DNA of 64,000 nt, taken from Amia ocellicauda (taxonomy: Eukaryota; Chordata; Actinopteri; Amiiformes; Amiidae). Both the position numbers and the translations under genes were made by a program. This document shows, one piece after another, positions 36,401 through 47,719 of the stretch; position 1 is the stretch's first letter, and every line of letters starts with the position of its first letter. Under the pieces are notes generated by a model. The model was not told where the DNA came from. It was given only the letters and a program-made list of their open reading frames with translations, and searched no databases. The stretch spans positions 13,088,001 to 13,152,000 of the forward strand of contig NC_089858.1 of assembly GCF_036373705.1 (NCBI RefSeq). Reading direction: 5' to 3'.

Positions 36401-38323
36401 GGCATAGCCTCACAGAAACAACACTCCCCCTCGCTGTGCACAGCCCCCTGTCAGCCCCGATCAAGCACAGGACTCACACTGGCACACACTGGCACACTCT
36501 GACACACAATGGTACGCATTGGCGCTCTGGCACACATCGGCACATTCTGACACACACTGGCATACAGAGAGACACACTGGTTTTATGTAGAAGTCAACAT
36601 CCTCTCAGAGAAAGCACTAACAGCAGTTGAGTACAACTTTATTATTTGGTGACTGGCGGGTAGGTCAAAGTTCAGATTTCTTCTTGTCCTATATAGACAC
36701 ATGTACATATACATGTAACTATACATACACACACACGCAGAGATGTATATAAATTTGTCATGCCAGTCAGGATGAGTGTGTGGCAGTGAGGGCCCCAGAG
36801 CGCAGCAGGAGCGCTGTCTTCTCAGGAGCTGCAGTCGCCGTCTCAGGAATTCCCCACACCTTCTGCCCTTTGTCCCAGTTTGTCTCTATTTGTTCAGCCC
36901 ATCCCCCGCCACCCCACCCTGTGGACCCCTCCCTTAATCAGGGGCAGAGTCATTTACCCACCAAGTCTCGGTAGCAGCACAATAGGGTCTGCACTTACAA
37001 CACTAAGCACATGCAAAGCACAATGCTAAGCACATGCAACACACAACACGCAACTCTAAATGCACACAACACGCAAAACTAAACGCACGCAGCACTCGCG
37101 AGCATGTGCTCAGCAGCCGGAGCCGTGCAGGAGAGTGGAATCGTCTGGGCTTGCGTTTAATCAATTGGTCTGTATTTCACTTCCACATATTTGCTACAAG
37201 AAAATCACCATGTCATCTCTCCATGGGAAGAGGCTCGTGTTTTCAGGCCGTGCACAGGACCAGAAAATGGTAACGGCAGTGCGCAGCGAGGACCAGCAGC
37301 TGTATGTAGTTTTTGTGTTTTACTGGGCTCCCTCTCCTCTCCCCTCTCTCGGCCTCTCAATCTCAGTCTCTCGGTCCCTGAGTATCGGTCTCTCTGTCTC
37401 TCAGTCTCTACCCCTCTTTGTCTCTTGGTCTCTCGGTCTCTCCGCTCCGAAGCTGGAGGGACAGACAGGCTATCGGATACAGAGCCGACACAAAGACCAG
37501 TGGGACAATAATGCACTATTGAGGCGCACTGAAAAGAATTCCTTTGTAGCCAGCTCTCCCCTCCCTCTCTGTAACACTCAAGCACAAACACATACACACT
37601 CCCTCACTCACTCACCCTCACACACACCCTCACACACACACACACACACACACAAACAAACACAGTTGTGATTGTGGTTATGATTATCAGTGTGCATGTG
37701 ACAACGTGTAGAGTCCTGTCCTCTTGGAATATCTTTAATATCACTGTGCAGTTCACTCAGTCACTCACTCCTCCGACAGCTTTTGCGCCAGACAAATGAC
37801 AATTCTTCTTCTCGTCCTCCTTCGCTTATTCATATCACAAGTCTACATACAGAGACGGTGAGCCACTCTGTCCTTCCCTGCTCCCGTTGTATTTCACAAC
37901 GATCTGAAATGTGCCCCGTACACTGTATCTCCCTGCCCCCCTCAGCCGACCCCCCCCACTTCCCCCTACTTCTCCATTTCAATTCCCACGTGTGAAGCTG
38001 TGAAAGAAACAATGTGCTTTGGTTTAGGTCTCAAACATAAAAACATTATGAGTGCTGTGCACTGCCAAGGTCTGATCTGAGAGTCTGTGCATGGGATTTC
38101 TCACGCTCGCCAGCCAGGCTGTGCGGTCAAGGTGTGAAAGTGTGAGCAACAGCTCACAGCAGTTCCAGGGACAAACACACTGCAGAATCTGACACCACCA
38201 CAGGTTTCTCTCTCTCTCTCTCTTTCTGTTTCTATATCTCTCACTCTTTTTCTCTGTGGAAGTGACTGTAATCATACAACTACCCCTAGTTTGCTCTCTC
38301 TCTTTCTGTCTTTCTGTCTTTCT

Positions 38324-38328
<5 letters not shown>
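33419..38328. other. Intergenic, no gene recognised
   Basis: Unique sequence mixed with GT arrays (34118-34145, 35588-35705), GA-rich tracts (35935-36010, 36130-36190), a TGGCACA/CTGGCACACTCTGACACAC-type degenerate tandem at 36478-36575 and AC/CA repeats at 37585-37655. Frames here show no motif. Confidence 0.5.
36662..36674 (+). promoter_or_regulatory. Perfect DR1 motif AGGTCAAAGTTCA
   Basis: Two AGGTCA-type half sites spaced by one base, the HNF4 and RXR/PPAR consensus. It lies 2.6 kb past the 3' end of ambp, a liver gene known to be HNF4-driven in mammals. Isolated 13-mers can occur by chance. Confidence 0.3.

Positions 38329-38370
<42 letters not shown>
38329..38370. repeat. (TC)n microsatellite
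   Basis: About 21 uninterrupted TC units, preceded by CTTTCTGT repeats. Confidence 0.95.
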
Positions 38371-38372
<2 letters not shown>

Positions 38373-39157
38373 GAAGGTCAGAGGAGAGATTCTGGAGTTC
38401 CATTTCCCTTTCCGGATGTTCTCAGCATTGTCAGCTCAGAATTCCTGGCTCAGAACCCTGGGACAGGAAGCTGCTCTCCACCCCCCCCCAACAGGTAAGG
38501 GAAGGGAAGCGGAAGAGGGCTTGCTTTAGGCAACACTGCCACCTACTGGCAACTTCTCACTCTGCAGGTTAAATGCGACACACAGGGCCCCAGCACTGCA
38601 GTTTTGTTTCAGTTTGTTGTTTTAGGCAGTTTCAGATCAGCAGGGGACCTGAAGGAGACAAAGGAAGTTCATTCAAGTTTTTAGGAGCTTTGGAAGGATG
38701 CAGCATAAAACCATGAGGGTCATTTGAAGGGGTCCCTTCACTGCAGCTAATGCCCCCTACACAATACAACTACACGTGATCACAGGAGCGCCGGGTGGCC
38801 CATTCCTGGCAATCTGCATGTGTCACCTGCCCAGCGCAGAGCAGAATAACCAGTAAGGTGTGTTCCTGTGCTGCCGAAGGTGGGGTGGGGGGAAGAGGGA
38901 GAGCTTAAAAAATACAAGCCACACTTGTAGTCTCGCTCACTGCCTCAGTGAAGGGAACCCTGACGCAGGTTTACCCGGGTCAATTGGATGGTGGTGCCCA
39001 AGCTCTCATAGGTTTTTCCATGCTGCTATAGGAATACTGTCCCATGTCTCGGGCTTACTGTAGGTCGTGGCTTGCTCATGGTAGCGAGGACGCGGTGCAG
39101 ATTTGCCAGGTGCTCGGAAAAAACACAAACAAAGTATCAGACAGTATTTCCAAGTTG
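38371..39157. other. Region downstream of ambp, no gene recognised
   Basis: Unique mixed sequence with no exon or known repeat seen. Confidence 0.5.
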
Positions 39158-39163
39158 TTTATT
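39158..39163 (-). terminator. ambp: ambp poly(A) signal AATAAA
   Basis: AATAAATAAAC on the minus strand, about 75 bases after the ambp stop codon; a usual spacing for this compact gene's short 3' UTR. Confidence 0.65.
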
Positions 39164-39238
39164 TATTTGTAGCAACCTGACAGGGGTGCATGTGTGAGTG
39201 TGAGCAAGACAGGGTGGACAGGCTGAGGGGTCCCTCGC

Positions 39239-39276
39239 TCAGTTCTTTCCAGGGAGACCCAAGAGCTCATCATCAC
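39239..39276 (-). CDS. ambp: ambp exon 10
   Basis: 38 bp. Completes a Gly codon and encodes [11 protein letters not shown] then TGA, matching the acidic C-terminal tail of bikunin. Acceptor TGTGTTTCAG. Confidence 0.88.
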
Positions 39277-39285
39277 CTGAAACAC

Positions 39286-39332
<47 letters not shown>

Positions 39333-42300
39333 CACAGAGAGATGAACATACACAGATACAAAGAAAGTCTGGTTAGGATTCAGATCATCAATAAGCTGAA
39401 TAATAAAAATAATAATAATACATTATTATTATTATCATTTAAACACAGACATACTTTTCTATTGACATCTGCCAATTCTATAATCTACAGCAACTGTATC
39501 TGAGATATCTGACTCTCTGTCTCCCTCCAGTGTTTCAACAGAGGTATGGTAAGAAAAAAACCTAAAGGGGGTCTCATCACTATGACATCAAATTCATTTA
39601 TATTACATTAAATAATAATAATAATTGCATATAATAGTGTATTTTCTGGCCTTTACAACAGGGAAGGTTGTGTCTCAGGAAGTCTTCCTCACCATCCTTC
39701 ATCACGCCGCAGTACTCCTCGCACTCCTTCTGACTGTAGAACTTGTTGCCATTGCCCTGGCAGCCGCCGTACTTGAAGGCCACGCACTTGCCAATCTGGG
39801 AGTCGAATGCCCACAGGTCATTGCTGGCAGAGCAGGGGCCCACGTCTATCGGCAACCGGCAGGCCGCTACGGGGGGGATTGGGGTTGGGAGAAATACATG
39901 CCAATAAATAAATATTAATTAGAATTAGTAACTACAAAACTGTACTCAGCTGTGACTTAATTTACTACAAGTCGCCACTTTCTTCGACTGCCATGATGTT
40001 TGGTGTACAGGTTTGTAGTTTGCCATTAGCGGGTCGGTCAAAGTTGGGTCACACCCAGCTTCTCCTCTTCAACCTGCACCCCCCCAGCCTGCCTACCCTC
40101 AGTGCGGCAGCTCTGCAGACACTCCTTCTCTGTCACAAAAGAGTTCCCGTTGCCCATGCAGCCCCCGTAGGTGAATATGTGACACGCCATCTGGGAGGAG
40201 TTGTAGAAGAACCTCGGGATGTAGCCGAAACACGGCCCCGCATCCGGAGACAGGTTACACGAGTCTGGGGGGAGGGCGAGTGGAGAGAAGGGAGAGTTTA
40301 GGGAGGGAGGTGGAGATAGGGAGGGAGGTGGAGATGGGGAGGGTGGGGAAGAGGGTAGGAAGAGGGAAGGCATGGTGGGAAGGAGAGAAGGAGTGGGAAA
40401 AGGTGGCAATAGAGGGAGGGAGGAGGAGAGGAGATGCACACAGAGAGAGTTGGATGAGAGGAATGAAAAGGAGGGAGATATTTATGAGTAGCTGGACTCC
40501 TCATCGAAATGAAAATATTCCACACAGGCTAGCGCAGGCCCGCACAGACCCACACAGACCAGCAAAGACCAACACAGGATCCACTCAGGGCCCGGCACAT
40601 CTCTCACCTGAATTTCGGAACATGGTGGTGTCATCTCCTGATCCTTCTGTGGGTTCCAGGACCGTCTCCCTCTGCACTCTCTACAGACAGAGAGACAGAC
40701 AGACTTGGGCTCAGAGACATTGACCCAATCAGCTTATTAACTGAATTAATTAAACTCTTCTTGAACCAGCTTCAAATACTGTTACAGGTTTAAATGTTAC
40801 TGGCAGTGTTTCCTTGAATCAAAATGATCTTGTTTTTTAAGCCACAGCCTGCAGGTGAGACGTGTGTGTGTGTTTGTGTGTGTCACCCACCTTGACCACT
40901 GGCTCCTCCACCTGCTCTCCAGGAACACACTCGTCTGAGCGAGAGAGGAGAGAAACTCAGCATTTTCTCAAACACACTTGAACTAAGATCACTCTAGTTG
41001 TTTATTTATTTATTGGTCTGTAGTGATTTTTTCATGGTAACATTTCATGGGAGGGGGGAGGTGAGTGTGTGTCCCTGTATGTATGTGTTGTTAGGGAGGG
41101 CGGGTGTCATACCTTTCTTGGGTAAAGTAATGATGCTGTCTTCCTGGATGCCTAAATCCCTGGCAATCTGGGTGAAATCTGTGATTAGGCTGGGGCGCAG
41201 TTCCTGGGTGCGTCCTGCAGGGGGCAGTCAAAGTGAATTATGTTTTTTGGTTGGTTTGTTTGGTTGCTTTTTACTTTTTTATGCTGGCAGGTGCTGCTGG
41301 AGCTCTTCTGTGGGTGAGAGGGCTTGGCGTCTGAGGGCATCACTTACGGTCCACAGGCACCGAAAGACACATAGCAGGACGGGATGCGTGCTGTCTTACC
41401 GTACAGTCGGACAGTGGTGGAAGAGTTCTTTCCTGAATTCATTTTGAACATTATCACGATGGCGTACTCGTCATAGTTCGTGTGGACGACATAGGAGTCC
41501 ACATCCATGTTCCACTCTGCAGCGGGGAGAGAGGGGAGCGATGGAGAGGGCAGAGGGGACAGAGGAGATTGATTTAAAAGAATTGCATTCACGTTTCGCT
41601 AGTAAAGGCAGTGAATTTATAAAGGGCTGTGGGCGCACAGACTCACAGACACACACACTCTCACACACACCACTTTGTTTGTGGAGACATGTTCCCAGAT
41701 TGTCTCGCTACCATGACAGTAACATGTCTGAAATATATACTGATCCTCCCATAGCTAAGACAGTAACTGGTCGTACTTGTTTCAGGGTTGGTGCTGGTTT
41801 TCACTTTCATGGTTTTCTAATTGCTTCCTATGAAGATTACTTAATATTTTTTGGTCTTCATGTTTTTGCGGCAGTATTTTGACAGCAAGTCGGGACACTC
41901 ACTGGCGTTGTGGTAGGTGAAGCGTCCAGGGGCGTCCGTCTTGTAGAAGCCCGAGACTTGTTTGCACACACCGTGTCTGAGAGAGAGCGAGACAGACATT
42001 CTCTACGTTACTTCATTTACAATATTAAAACCTGAATCTTTAGATATTGACTTAAAAAAACAACAGAATAAAGACAGAGTGTGGCTCTACGGCAACAACA
42101 CTGACCTGACGGAGGTCGTGGTCATGGCTATCTGGCTGACGTCATCAGTGGCCTGCAGGTCCAGGGTGCCCATGGTCATCCTGTGCTTGTGCTTTTGGAC
42201 CCAGGGGCAGGAGGAGGCCAGAGCGATGTCATACCACTTCCCCAGGAACTGAGAGAGTGCGACAGAGAGAGAAGTGAGCGGCGGGAGGCAGAGGGAGGGA

Positions 42301-43358
42301 GGATAGGAGGAAGAGTACAGTCGTTTAACTGCAGAGGATTTCACAATGTCTTTGGTGGAGGCAGGGTTATTATTTTGGATTGATACAGGTCAGCAGTTCA
42401 GTGCCACTAGTTCAGCATTAAGAAATACAACAGTACTGTACAATATTAAAAACCAGCCCCACATAAGAAAGGTCTCAAAGGTCCTTTGTGCATTCAGTTA
42501 ATCCTGCAATGTGTATCCAACCCTCAGATACTGATAGTGGAGAGAGAGAGACAGAGACAGAGAGAGAGGGGGGGGTGGAGAGAGAGAGGGGGAGAGACAG
42601 GTAAACATAAAACGAGAGAACGAAAGGGTGAAGGACAATCTTCTACAGTGGTCATGTTTTATTACTCTTTTGAGATTAAGTGAAAATAAATAAAGCAGTA
42701 AAGCATCTGTGCTCTGCTGCTAGTTTGGTCTCAAACACCTATAAACCAGCACTGCCATCAAAAATGATAATTCAAACCCCCCCATGTAATAAATACTGTA
42801 TAAAAATATCAGAGAAGTAGGAATAAAGCAAAAAGTGAAGAAGAGAAGGGAGGACGACTGCTGACTGGAGGGGCATTTCAAAGGCTGAGTTCAGAAAAGC
42901 GGGCAATGTGACTTTATGACTAAGCATTTCTTGGCAGAAGAAAACATGCATTTAATAAAAAATTGACAAAATCATAAAATGAATCATAGAATTAATTATT
43001 ATCTATTATCGTCACTCTCAGCAGTTCTCAGGACACAGGGAGCAAAGAACTTGAAAAGGCCAAACAAATTGTACATTAACAACAAAAACAAAAATGAGAA
43101 AAGAGAGAGAGAGGAAACAGGTGAGTTGTTTTCTGAGAGATAGACCGATGTGTCCATTTCATGAACACTGGAGTTCGCGTTCGAGAGTTTCTGTGGCAGT
43201 GTGGCAACAGTTACAGTCACCGCTCCTGTGCTGTGGGTCCTTACCCTGTCCATGTCGAAGTTTTCCTGCACCTGGATCTCGGGACGGTCAGGCAAGGGCC
43301 CCCCCCAGGCTAGGGCCAGCCAGGCGGACAAGAGGAAGAGGACAAGAGGAGCCATCAT
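39239..43358 (-). CDS. ambp: AMBP, alpha-1-microglobulin/bikunin precursor
   Basis: Ten coding exons on the minus strand (43358-43245, 42248-42106, 41976-41903, 41516-41400, 41214-41113, 40934-40891, 40680-40608, 40264-40097, 39866-39693, 39276-39239) give 348 residues; human AMBP has 352. Residues 1-19 are a signal peptide. Residues 20-198 are the lipocalin alpha-1-microglobulin: GKWY at 41-44, the redox-active unpaired Cys in SSCPW (Cys52), the disulfide pair Cys90/Cys186, and [11 protein letters not shown] at 119-129. KRVQR at 198-202 is the furin-type cleavage site. Bikunin follows: EGSG at 210-213 with the chondroitin-sulfate Ser212, then Kunitz domains 225-275 and 281-331. Secreted by liver; alpha-1-microglobulin scavenges heme and radicals, bikunin inhibits proteases and links to ITI heavy chains. 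Odd: P1 of Kunitz 2 is Ser291, not Arg. All splice phases agree. Confidence 0.96.
39287..39330. repeat. (CAGA)n tetranucleotide repeat at ambp acceptor
   Basis: Eleven units. On the ambp sense strand it reads (TCTG)n and ends about 10 bases before the exon 10 acceptor, so it supplies the polypyrimidine-rich tract. Confidence 0.93.
39693..39866 (-). CDS. ambp: ambp exon 9 (Kunitz domain 2)
   Basis: 174 bp encoding the second Kunitz domain with all six Cys and [13 protein letters not shown] at the reactive loop. Donor GATG/GTGAGG; reading through it would give an unrelated tail, so the splice to exon 10 is preferred. Confidence 0.93.
40097..40264 (-). CDS. ambp: ambp exon 8 (Kunitz domain 1)
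   Basis: 168 bp with six Cys. The reactive loop is GPCFGYIPR (P1 Phe235; human Met). FYNSS keeps the N-glycosylation site known in human bikunin (Asn244 here). Confidence 0.94.
40608..40680 (-). CDS. ambp: ambp exon 7 (linker, glycosaminoglycan site)
   Basis: 73 bp. Starts [10 protein letters not shown], the furin site and bikunin N-terminus, then TEGSGDD with the Ser-Gly chondroitin attachment. Confidence 0.9.
40891..40934 (-). CDS. ambp: ambp exon 6
   Basis: 44 bp encoding [15 protein letters not shown]: the last lipocalin Cys and the lead into the cleavage site. ECVPGEQ is shared with mammals. Confidence 0.9.
41113..41214 (-). CDS. ambp: ambp exon 5
   Basis: 102 bp for the C-terminal lipocalin helix: [20 protein letters not shown] and [13 protein letters not shown]. 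Confidence 0.9.
41400..41516 (-). CDS. ambp: ambp exon 4
   Basis: 117 bp with the lipocalin motif 2, [20 protein letters not shown], ending TVRLYG. Confidence 0.94.
41903..41976 (-). CDS. ambp: ambp exon 3
   Basis: 74 bp: [20 protein letters not shown], with the Cys of the conserved disulfide. Confidence 0.92.
42106..42248 (-). CDS. ambp: ambp exon 2
   Basis: 143 bp: [20 protein letters not shown], lipocalin motif 1 and the reactive Cys52. Acceptor GACTCTCTCAG type, donor GTCAG/GTCAGT. Confidence 0.94.
43245..43358 (-). CDS. ambp: ambp exon 1 (signal peptide)
   Basis: 114 bp, [20 protein letters not shown] then [18 protein letters not shown]. The start is placed at the first of two tandem ATGs that directly precede a clean signal peptide. 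The frame stays open upstream to another ATG at 43478, which would bury the signal and is not preferred. Confidence 0.9.
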
Positions 43359-44524
43359 CTTCACTGTGTGTCTGCAGCAGCTATCTGACTGCTGGGGCAG
43401 AGACACTGAAGAGGAGTGTAAGTGCCCCACATGCCCCCCCTCCCGCAGGGATGCCTCGCCTCCCACTAACCTGTCCACTTACAGCACACACACACACACA
43501 CACACTGGAAAACAAATCCCACACCAACAACCCCACCCCATAAAAACACACACAAAGAGACTGTGTGCCCTCCCCCAGGACACTGACCCCTCGGACGAGC
43601 ACAGTCACAGCAGCAGCAGCCGGGGCAAAGGGCCCATGTCGTATCTGTTTATTCTGTCTGTTGTTATTTTTTGTTTTAAATTGGACGACAGGAAGAAAAA
43701 TCTCTCTATATCTCTGTTCTCTGGTTTGCTTTTGTTCTCTCCTTCTTCTTCAACTATTTCTTCCCCTTATTGTTATTATTATTATTCGTGCATGCCCTTG
43801 TTTGAAACGGAAGAGAGAATATGTCCTTTGTCAAGTGATGCGAATGAGAATGCGACCTCAATGAGTAACTGTCACTGTAAGGACACACTGTTCCTCAGTA
43901 CACCTGCCACACCATGCTGGGCTATTTTGTGTCGTGTCAGGCTGGACTGGGCTGGGCTGCGCCGTGCTGTGCCAGATCACTAACCGCCTGACCTGCATGG
44001 TGTCCGTCAGTGGCAGGAGGCAGTGCTCCCTGACAGAGAGAATGTCGGATTTCCACAGAAAGAAACATGAACAATTTAATTTAAACGTGTAATGAAAGGT
44101 TGCTGTTGCACATAGTACTATAACACATTGGGTAGGTGCAGTGCTGTGTGGCGCTGGTTACGGGAAGGAGTTATTCGGACTTATATGCAACTGGCCCCCA
44201 CCATGATAACTTACCAAACACTGTCACAAAACGATCCAGAAATCCAGAAAAGACGAGTGTAAACCCGCAACCTTCCTCTATGGGTGAGAGAGCAACGTGG
44301 AGATGTGTGGGCAGGCTTGGTCAACAGCGGGGAAAGTTGCCGATATCTGTAATCATTCACCTATTCAAACACAGGGGGGAGGGGCGATGCCTGGGTGAAT
44401 ACAATAATTGATCAGGCAGGGGGTCACCTGAGCTTGCAGCCAGTCATCACGAATTTAAGGAGCTGGCTGATAGAAGCCCAGGAGAGGGAACAGAAAGCTA
44501 CTTCCAAAATCCCTGTGTGTGTGT

Positions 44525-44575
<51 letters not shown>

Positions 44576-45812
44576 TGTGTGTGTGTGAGTGTGTGTGTGT
44601 GAGTGTGTGTGTGTGTGTGAGTGAGTGTGTGTGTGAGTGAGTGTGTGTGTGTGAGTGTGTGTGTATGTTAAATGTGTGTGTAAAAGTACACACTGGGGTC
44701 TGAGCCTCTCTGAAGGACAGTCCTAGGCTGTCATATCTGTTCTGTGCTCTTCGGGGCATGAAGATTGTTAATCTAGGTTTCTATATTCTGTTTCTGTTAT
44801 GGGAGGCTCAGCTGATCTGATGTAATGTCTCAGAGTGTGCAGGGTGAGGCTTCTGCAGGTGTTTTTTAAATTACAAACAGTATTCCCTTGTCAACCAGGG
44901 GTTTCCCTAACGTGGTTTGGAGCATACAATTTCGTGTATCCACGGTTTTGTGTTCCCACAACATGTTTGGCCAGTCATTCATTCATAAACACACTGCGGA
45001 ATTGTGACATCGCAGTGATAGTGAAACTTATATATTTAATTTATGTTTGCTTTAAATCATGGTCTCTAAACAACCTGTCATCCCTCTAACCAACCCCCCC
45101 ACCCTCTGCCAATCACTATCATCGTCATCATCTGGACTTCACTATGAATATTAAAGGTAAATTAAAGTATTTTTGTTCACTAGTAACATATCATACAGGT
45201 ACATATTTCTCATAACTATGATGCATAGTTATGCTAACAAATTAGTGTAAATCGCAACTGTGGAACCTCACCCTATTTTTCCCATAGGCTTTTAGTCTTG
45301 CCAACCATGTTTTGGCAACAGCAGGGTTTTTCACAAATCTAGCCCTTGTGGTTGGCAAGGGATTACTTAATCTGATGGTTCCAGGTTCGTCTGTATTCTG
45401 GGCTCACACAGACAGCTGCAGACTGTAGTTTTAAGCCTCGTCATTAAATCTAGTTTAATTTCAGTGGTGTTTTTGATTTTTTTTGACCCAATCGCGCACC
45501 ACCATGTGGGGAATCCTGGTCAGCTGTGACGTTTGACTTCATCTATCGAAATAGTTTTTTTGGTTTGTTTTCTCCCTCTCCCTACCACCATCTTCTTCCA
45601 GGTTTATTAAAAAACTGCCCGGCCTACATCCGAATACCTCTCTATTATCAAACCATTCAAAGATTTAATCATCTAGTATAAGGCATTATTGGGTTTTCTG
45701 TTCATCAATCTGTGACAAGGGAGACGTGTTAACGACACTACCCAGGTTCTCTTCAAATCAGAGGGGCGGGCAGAGAGGAATACAGCACACAAGGCCTCAA
45801 GCAGAAGCACTA
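43359..45812. other. ambp upstream and intergenic region
   Basis: No gene seen. Contains the ambp 5' UTR and promoter (no clear TATA box seen), CA repeats near 43485-43505, and unique AT-rich sequence from 44760 on. Confidence 0.5.
44513..44668. repeat. (GT)n array with GAGT interruptions
   Basis: About 155 bp of GT dinucleotides with periodic GTGAGTGTG breaks; not coding. Confidence 0.95.
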
Positions 45813-45818
45813 TTTATT
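45813..45818 (-). terminator. Distal candidate poly(A) signal of the ptgdsb-like gene
   Basis: AAAATAAATAG on the minus strand. An alternative to the nearer signal at 46479-46484; which one is used cannot be told. Confidence 0.25.
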
Positions 45819-46478
45819 TTATAAATGCCGTACAGCCTCACAGATATAAAAGTCTTTAAGCAGCACTTCCACTTTCAAAGCAATAATTCACATTAAACTA
45901 ATATGCTTTTTCTGATCTAAAATTGCATGCTTATCAAGGTACAGAAAAAAATGAGTAGACATACAAACAAACATAAACCGGACAAAACAACAAACACAAA
46001 AAATGGCACCAAAGTTCTGCAAGAAACAAAGTCCAATTAAGAGGAATGTGTGTGCAGCTGGGAGGCAAGCATTAAAAAAAGATCACAGACAGGCTGCAGA
46101 CCAGAGTTGGAAATGAGACCAGTTCCGTTTCACTACTGTAGCATCTGGTGAACGCTGATGTGATTCTGGAGGACACGTGGCTGGAGTGCCTGGCTCCCAG
46201 GGTGCAGCGCTGATGACATCAGCCTGACGCCAACATCACTGTAACAAAGCCAGACACGTACACAGCCCGGGCCAGTGTGCACCAGCTCGGAGCTTGTGGT
46301 TTCTTTCAATCATTGCGAGCACTGGCACGGTGCAGCCCATTCAGCCGGTCCAATAAAGCAACTTAATTACTAACACGTTGTTTTTTTGTTTTTGCTGCTG
46401 CTGTTGCTGTTGTTGTTGGTGGTGTAGAGAAGGTCTCTGTGCCCCCTTCACGCCCCCATGCCAGCGCAGTCCAGCACA

Positions 46479-46890
46479 TTTATTGATCGAAAAACCAAAA
46501 CAACAACCTAAGACAGACAGACAAACTAGAACTAAAACCAAAACCCTCCTTTGCTCAGCTGTTGTCTGATAATCTGGAGAGGGCAGAGCAGGGTTGAAGC
46601 AGAGAGGCGCTGCCACAACAAAGAAGACAAAAAAATAAAAGCAGTCTATAGGTCTTGATGTTATTTTAGTCCCAGTTGTTCTGTGTGTTTGTCTCAGTGG
46701 AATTGAGAACCTCTTTGGCACTGAAAACAGTTGGCGTGATCCCCAGGCTTGACGAGTTCCAGGCTGTGCTCTCTGGATAACGGGACGAGAGGAGACGAGA
46801 AGGAGAGAGAGAGAGTACGGGGCGCAGCAGGGAGGCTGATACGGGGCAGTTGGCCGCTTCGACATTTCATCGTGTTGCAGTCTGACACCT
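46479..46890 (-). other. Possible non-coding last exon of the ptgdsb-like gene
   Basis: The coding exon that ends at the TAG is followed at once by a GTGAGT donor, so the 3' UTR must continue in another exon, as in mammalian PTGDS exon 7. An acceptor TTTTGTATTGCAG at 46891 and an AATAAA at 46479-46484 would define it. Placement is tentative. Confidence 0.4.
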
Positions 46891-47696
46891 CTGCAATACA
46901 AAACTGTCCCGGGCGACAGGATGAGTACCTGGTCTTAGAGAGGGGGAAAGAGGGAGAGGGAGAGGGGATGGAGGGTCTGGAAAACTCATTGTGCACAGGC
47001 CTTTGTGCACTAGCTCTCAAGATGTCAGCCTGCATGCGGTGAACTAAATACATCCTCAAGTCCGGCCGTCCATCTGCGTATCTGTCTGACATCACTAGCA
47101 GCTACACGAGAGCTGTGGTTCTGCAAACGTTCTTGTGATGGAAGTGTAGCTCGGAGGGGGGTGACGTCCCCCTCACGAGCTCACGAACCCTGCGCCCGTT
47201 AGAGAAGCTCCCTTCACTGTAGCTGCTGCCTCTCTAGCAGCTGTGAGTGATGTCACCAAGATACAGACAGACAGAGGGAGTCTTGCAGAGGCATTTAAGC
47301 TGACATCTTGAAAGCAAATATCTTATAATAAATTTAAAACAAACAAAAAACTCGGCAAAGAAGCTCTTCCGGATGTGCACAATGGTGTGGGGGGAGACAA
47401 AAACCAAATAGAAACTCACTTTTTATTTAAAGAAGTCAGGGGAGCAAAGGAGGATGGCCTCACTTTTATTAAATTAATGATCTAATCTTGTGTCTGTAGG
47501 TCTCAGTATGTCTTCAGTCCCCATGTGACATACTTCACATATTTTTGCATGCTTTTTTTACTGCATAATACAAGTTTAGGCTTATTTCTTTCTTCCCCTT
47601 CCCTTCCCTTCCCTTCCCCAGGAGTCAATGTTTGAGGTCAGTAACATTTGCCCCTTTGGAGACTTGCTGTAGTGTTGGTAGTGTACTGTTACTCAC

Positions 47697-47719
47697 CTAG
47701 CCTTCATTTGGACAGTCGT
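47697..47719 (-). CDS. ptgdsb: ptgdsb-like exon 6
   Basis: 23 bp encoding DDCPNEG and TAG. The stop is immediately followed by the donor GTGAGTAAC. Provides the second disulfide Cys. Confidence 0.82.

Noticed and set aside
39598-39692. Read-through tail after the second Kunitz domain of ambp
   Set aside because: A GTGAGG donor lies inside the frame and a matching exon 10 with the acidic bikunin tail and a stop is found at 39276-39239 in the right phase.
46694-47095. 133-codon minus-strand frame between ambp and the ptgdsb-like coding exons
   Set aside because: Pro/Ser-rich without motif; overlaps the probable 3' UTR exon of the ptgdsb-like gene.
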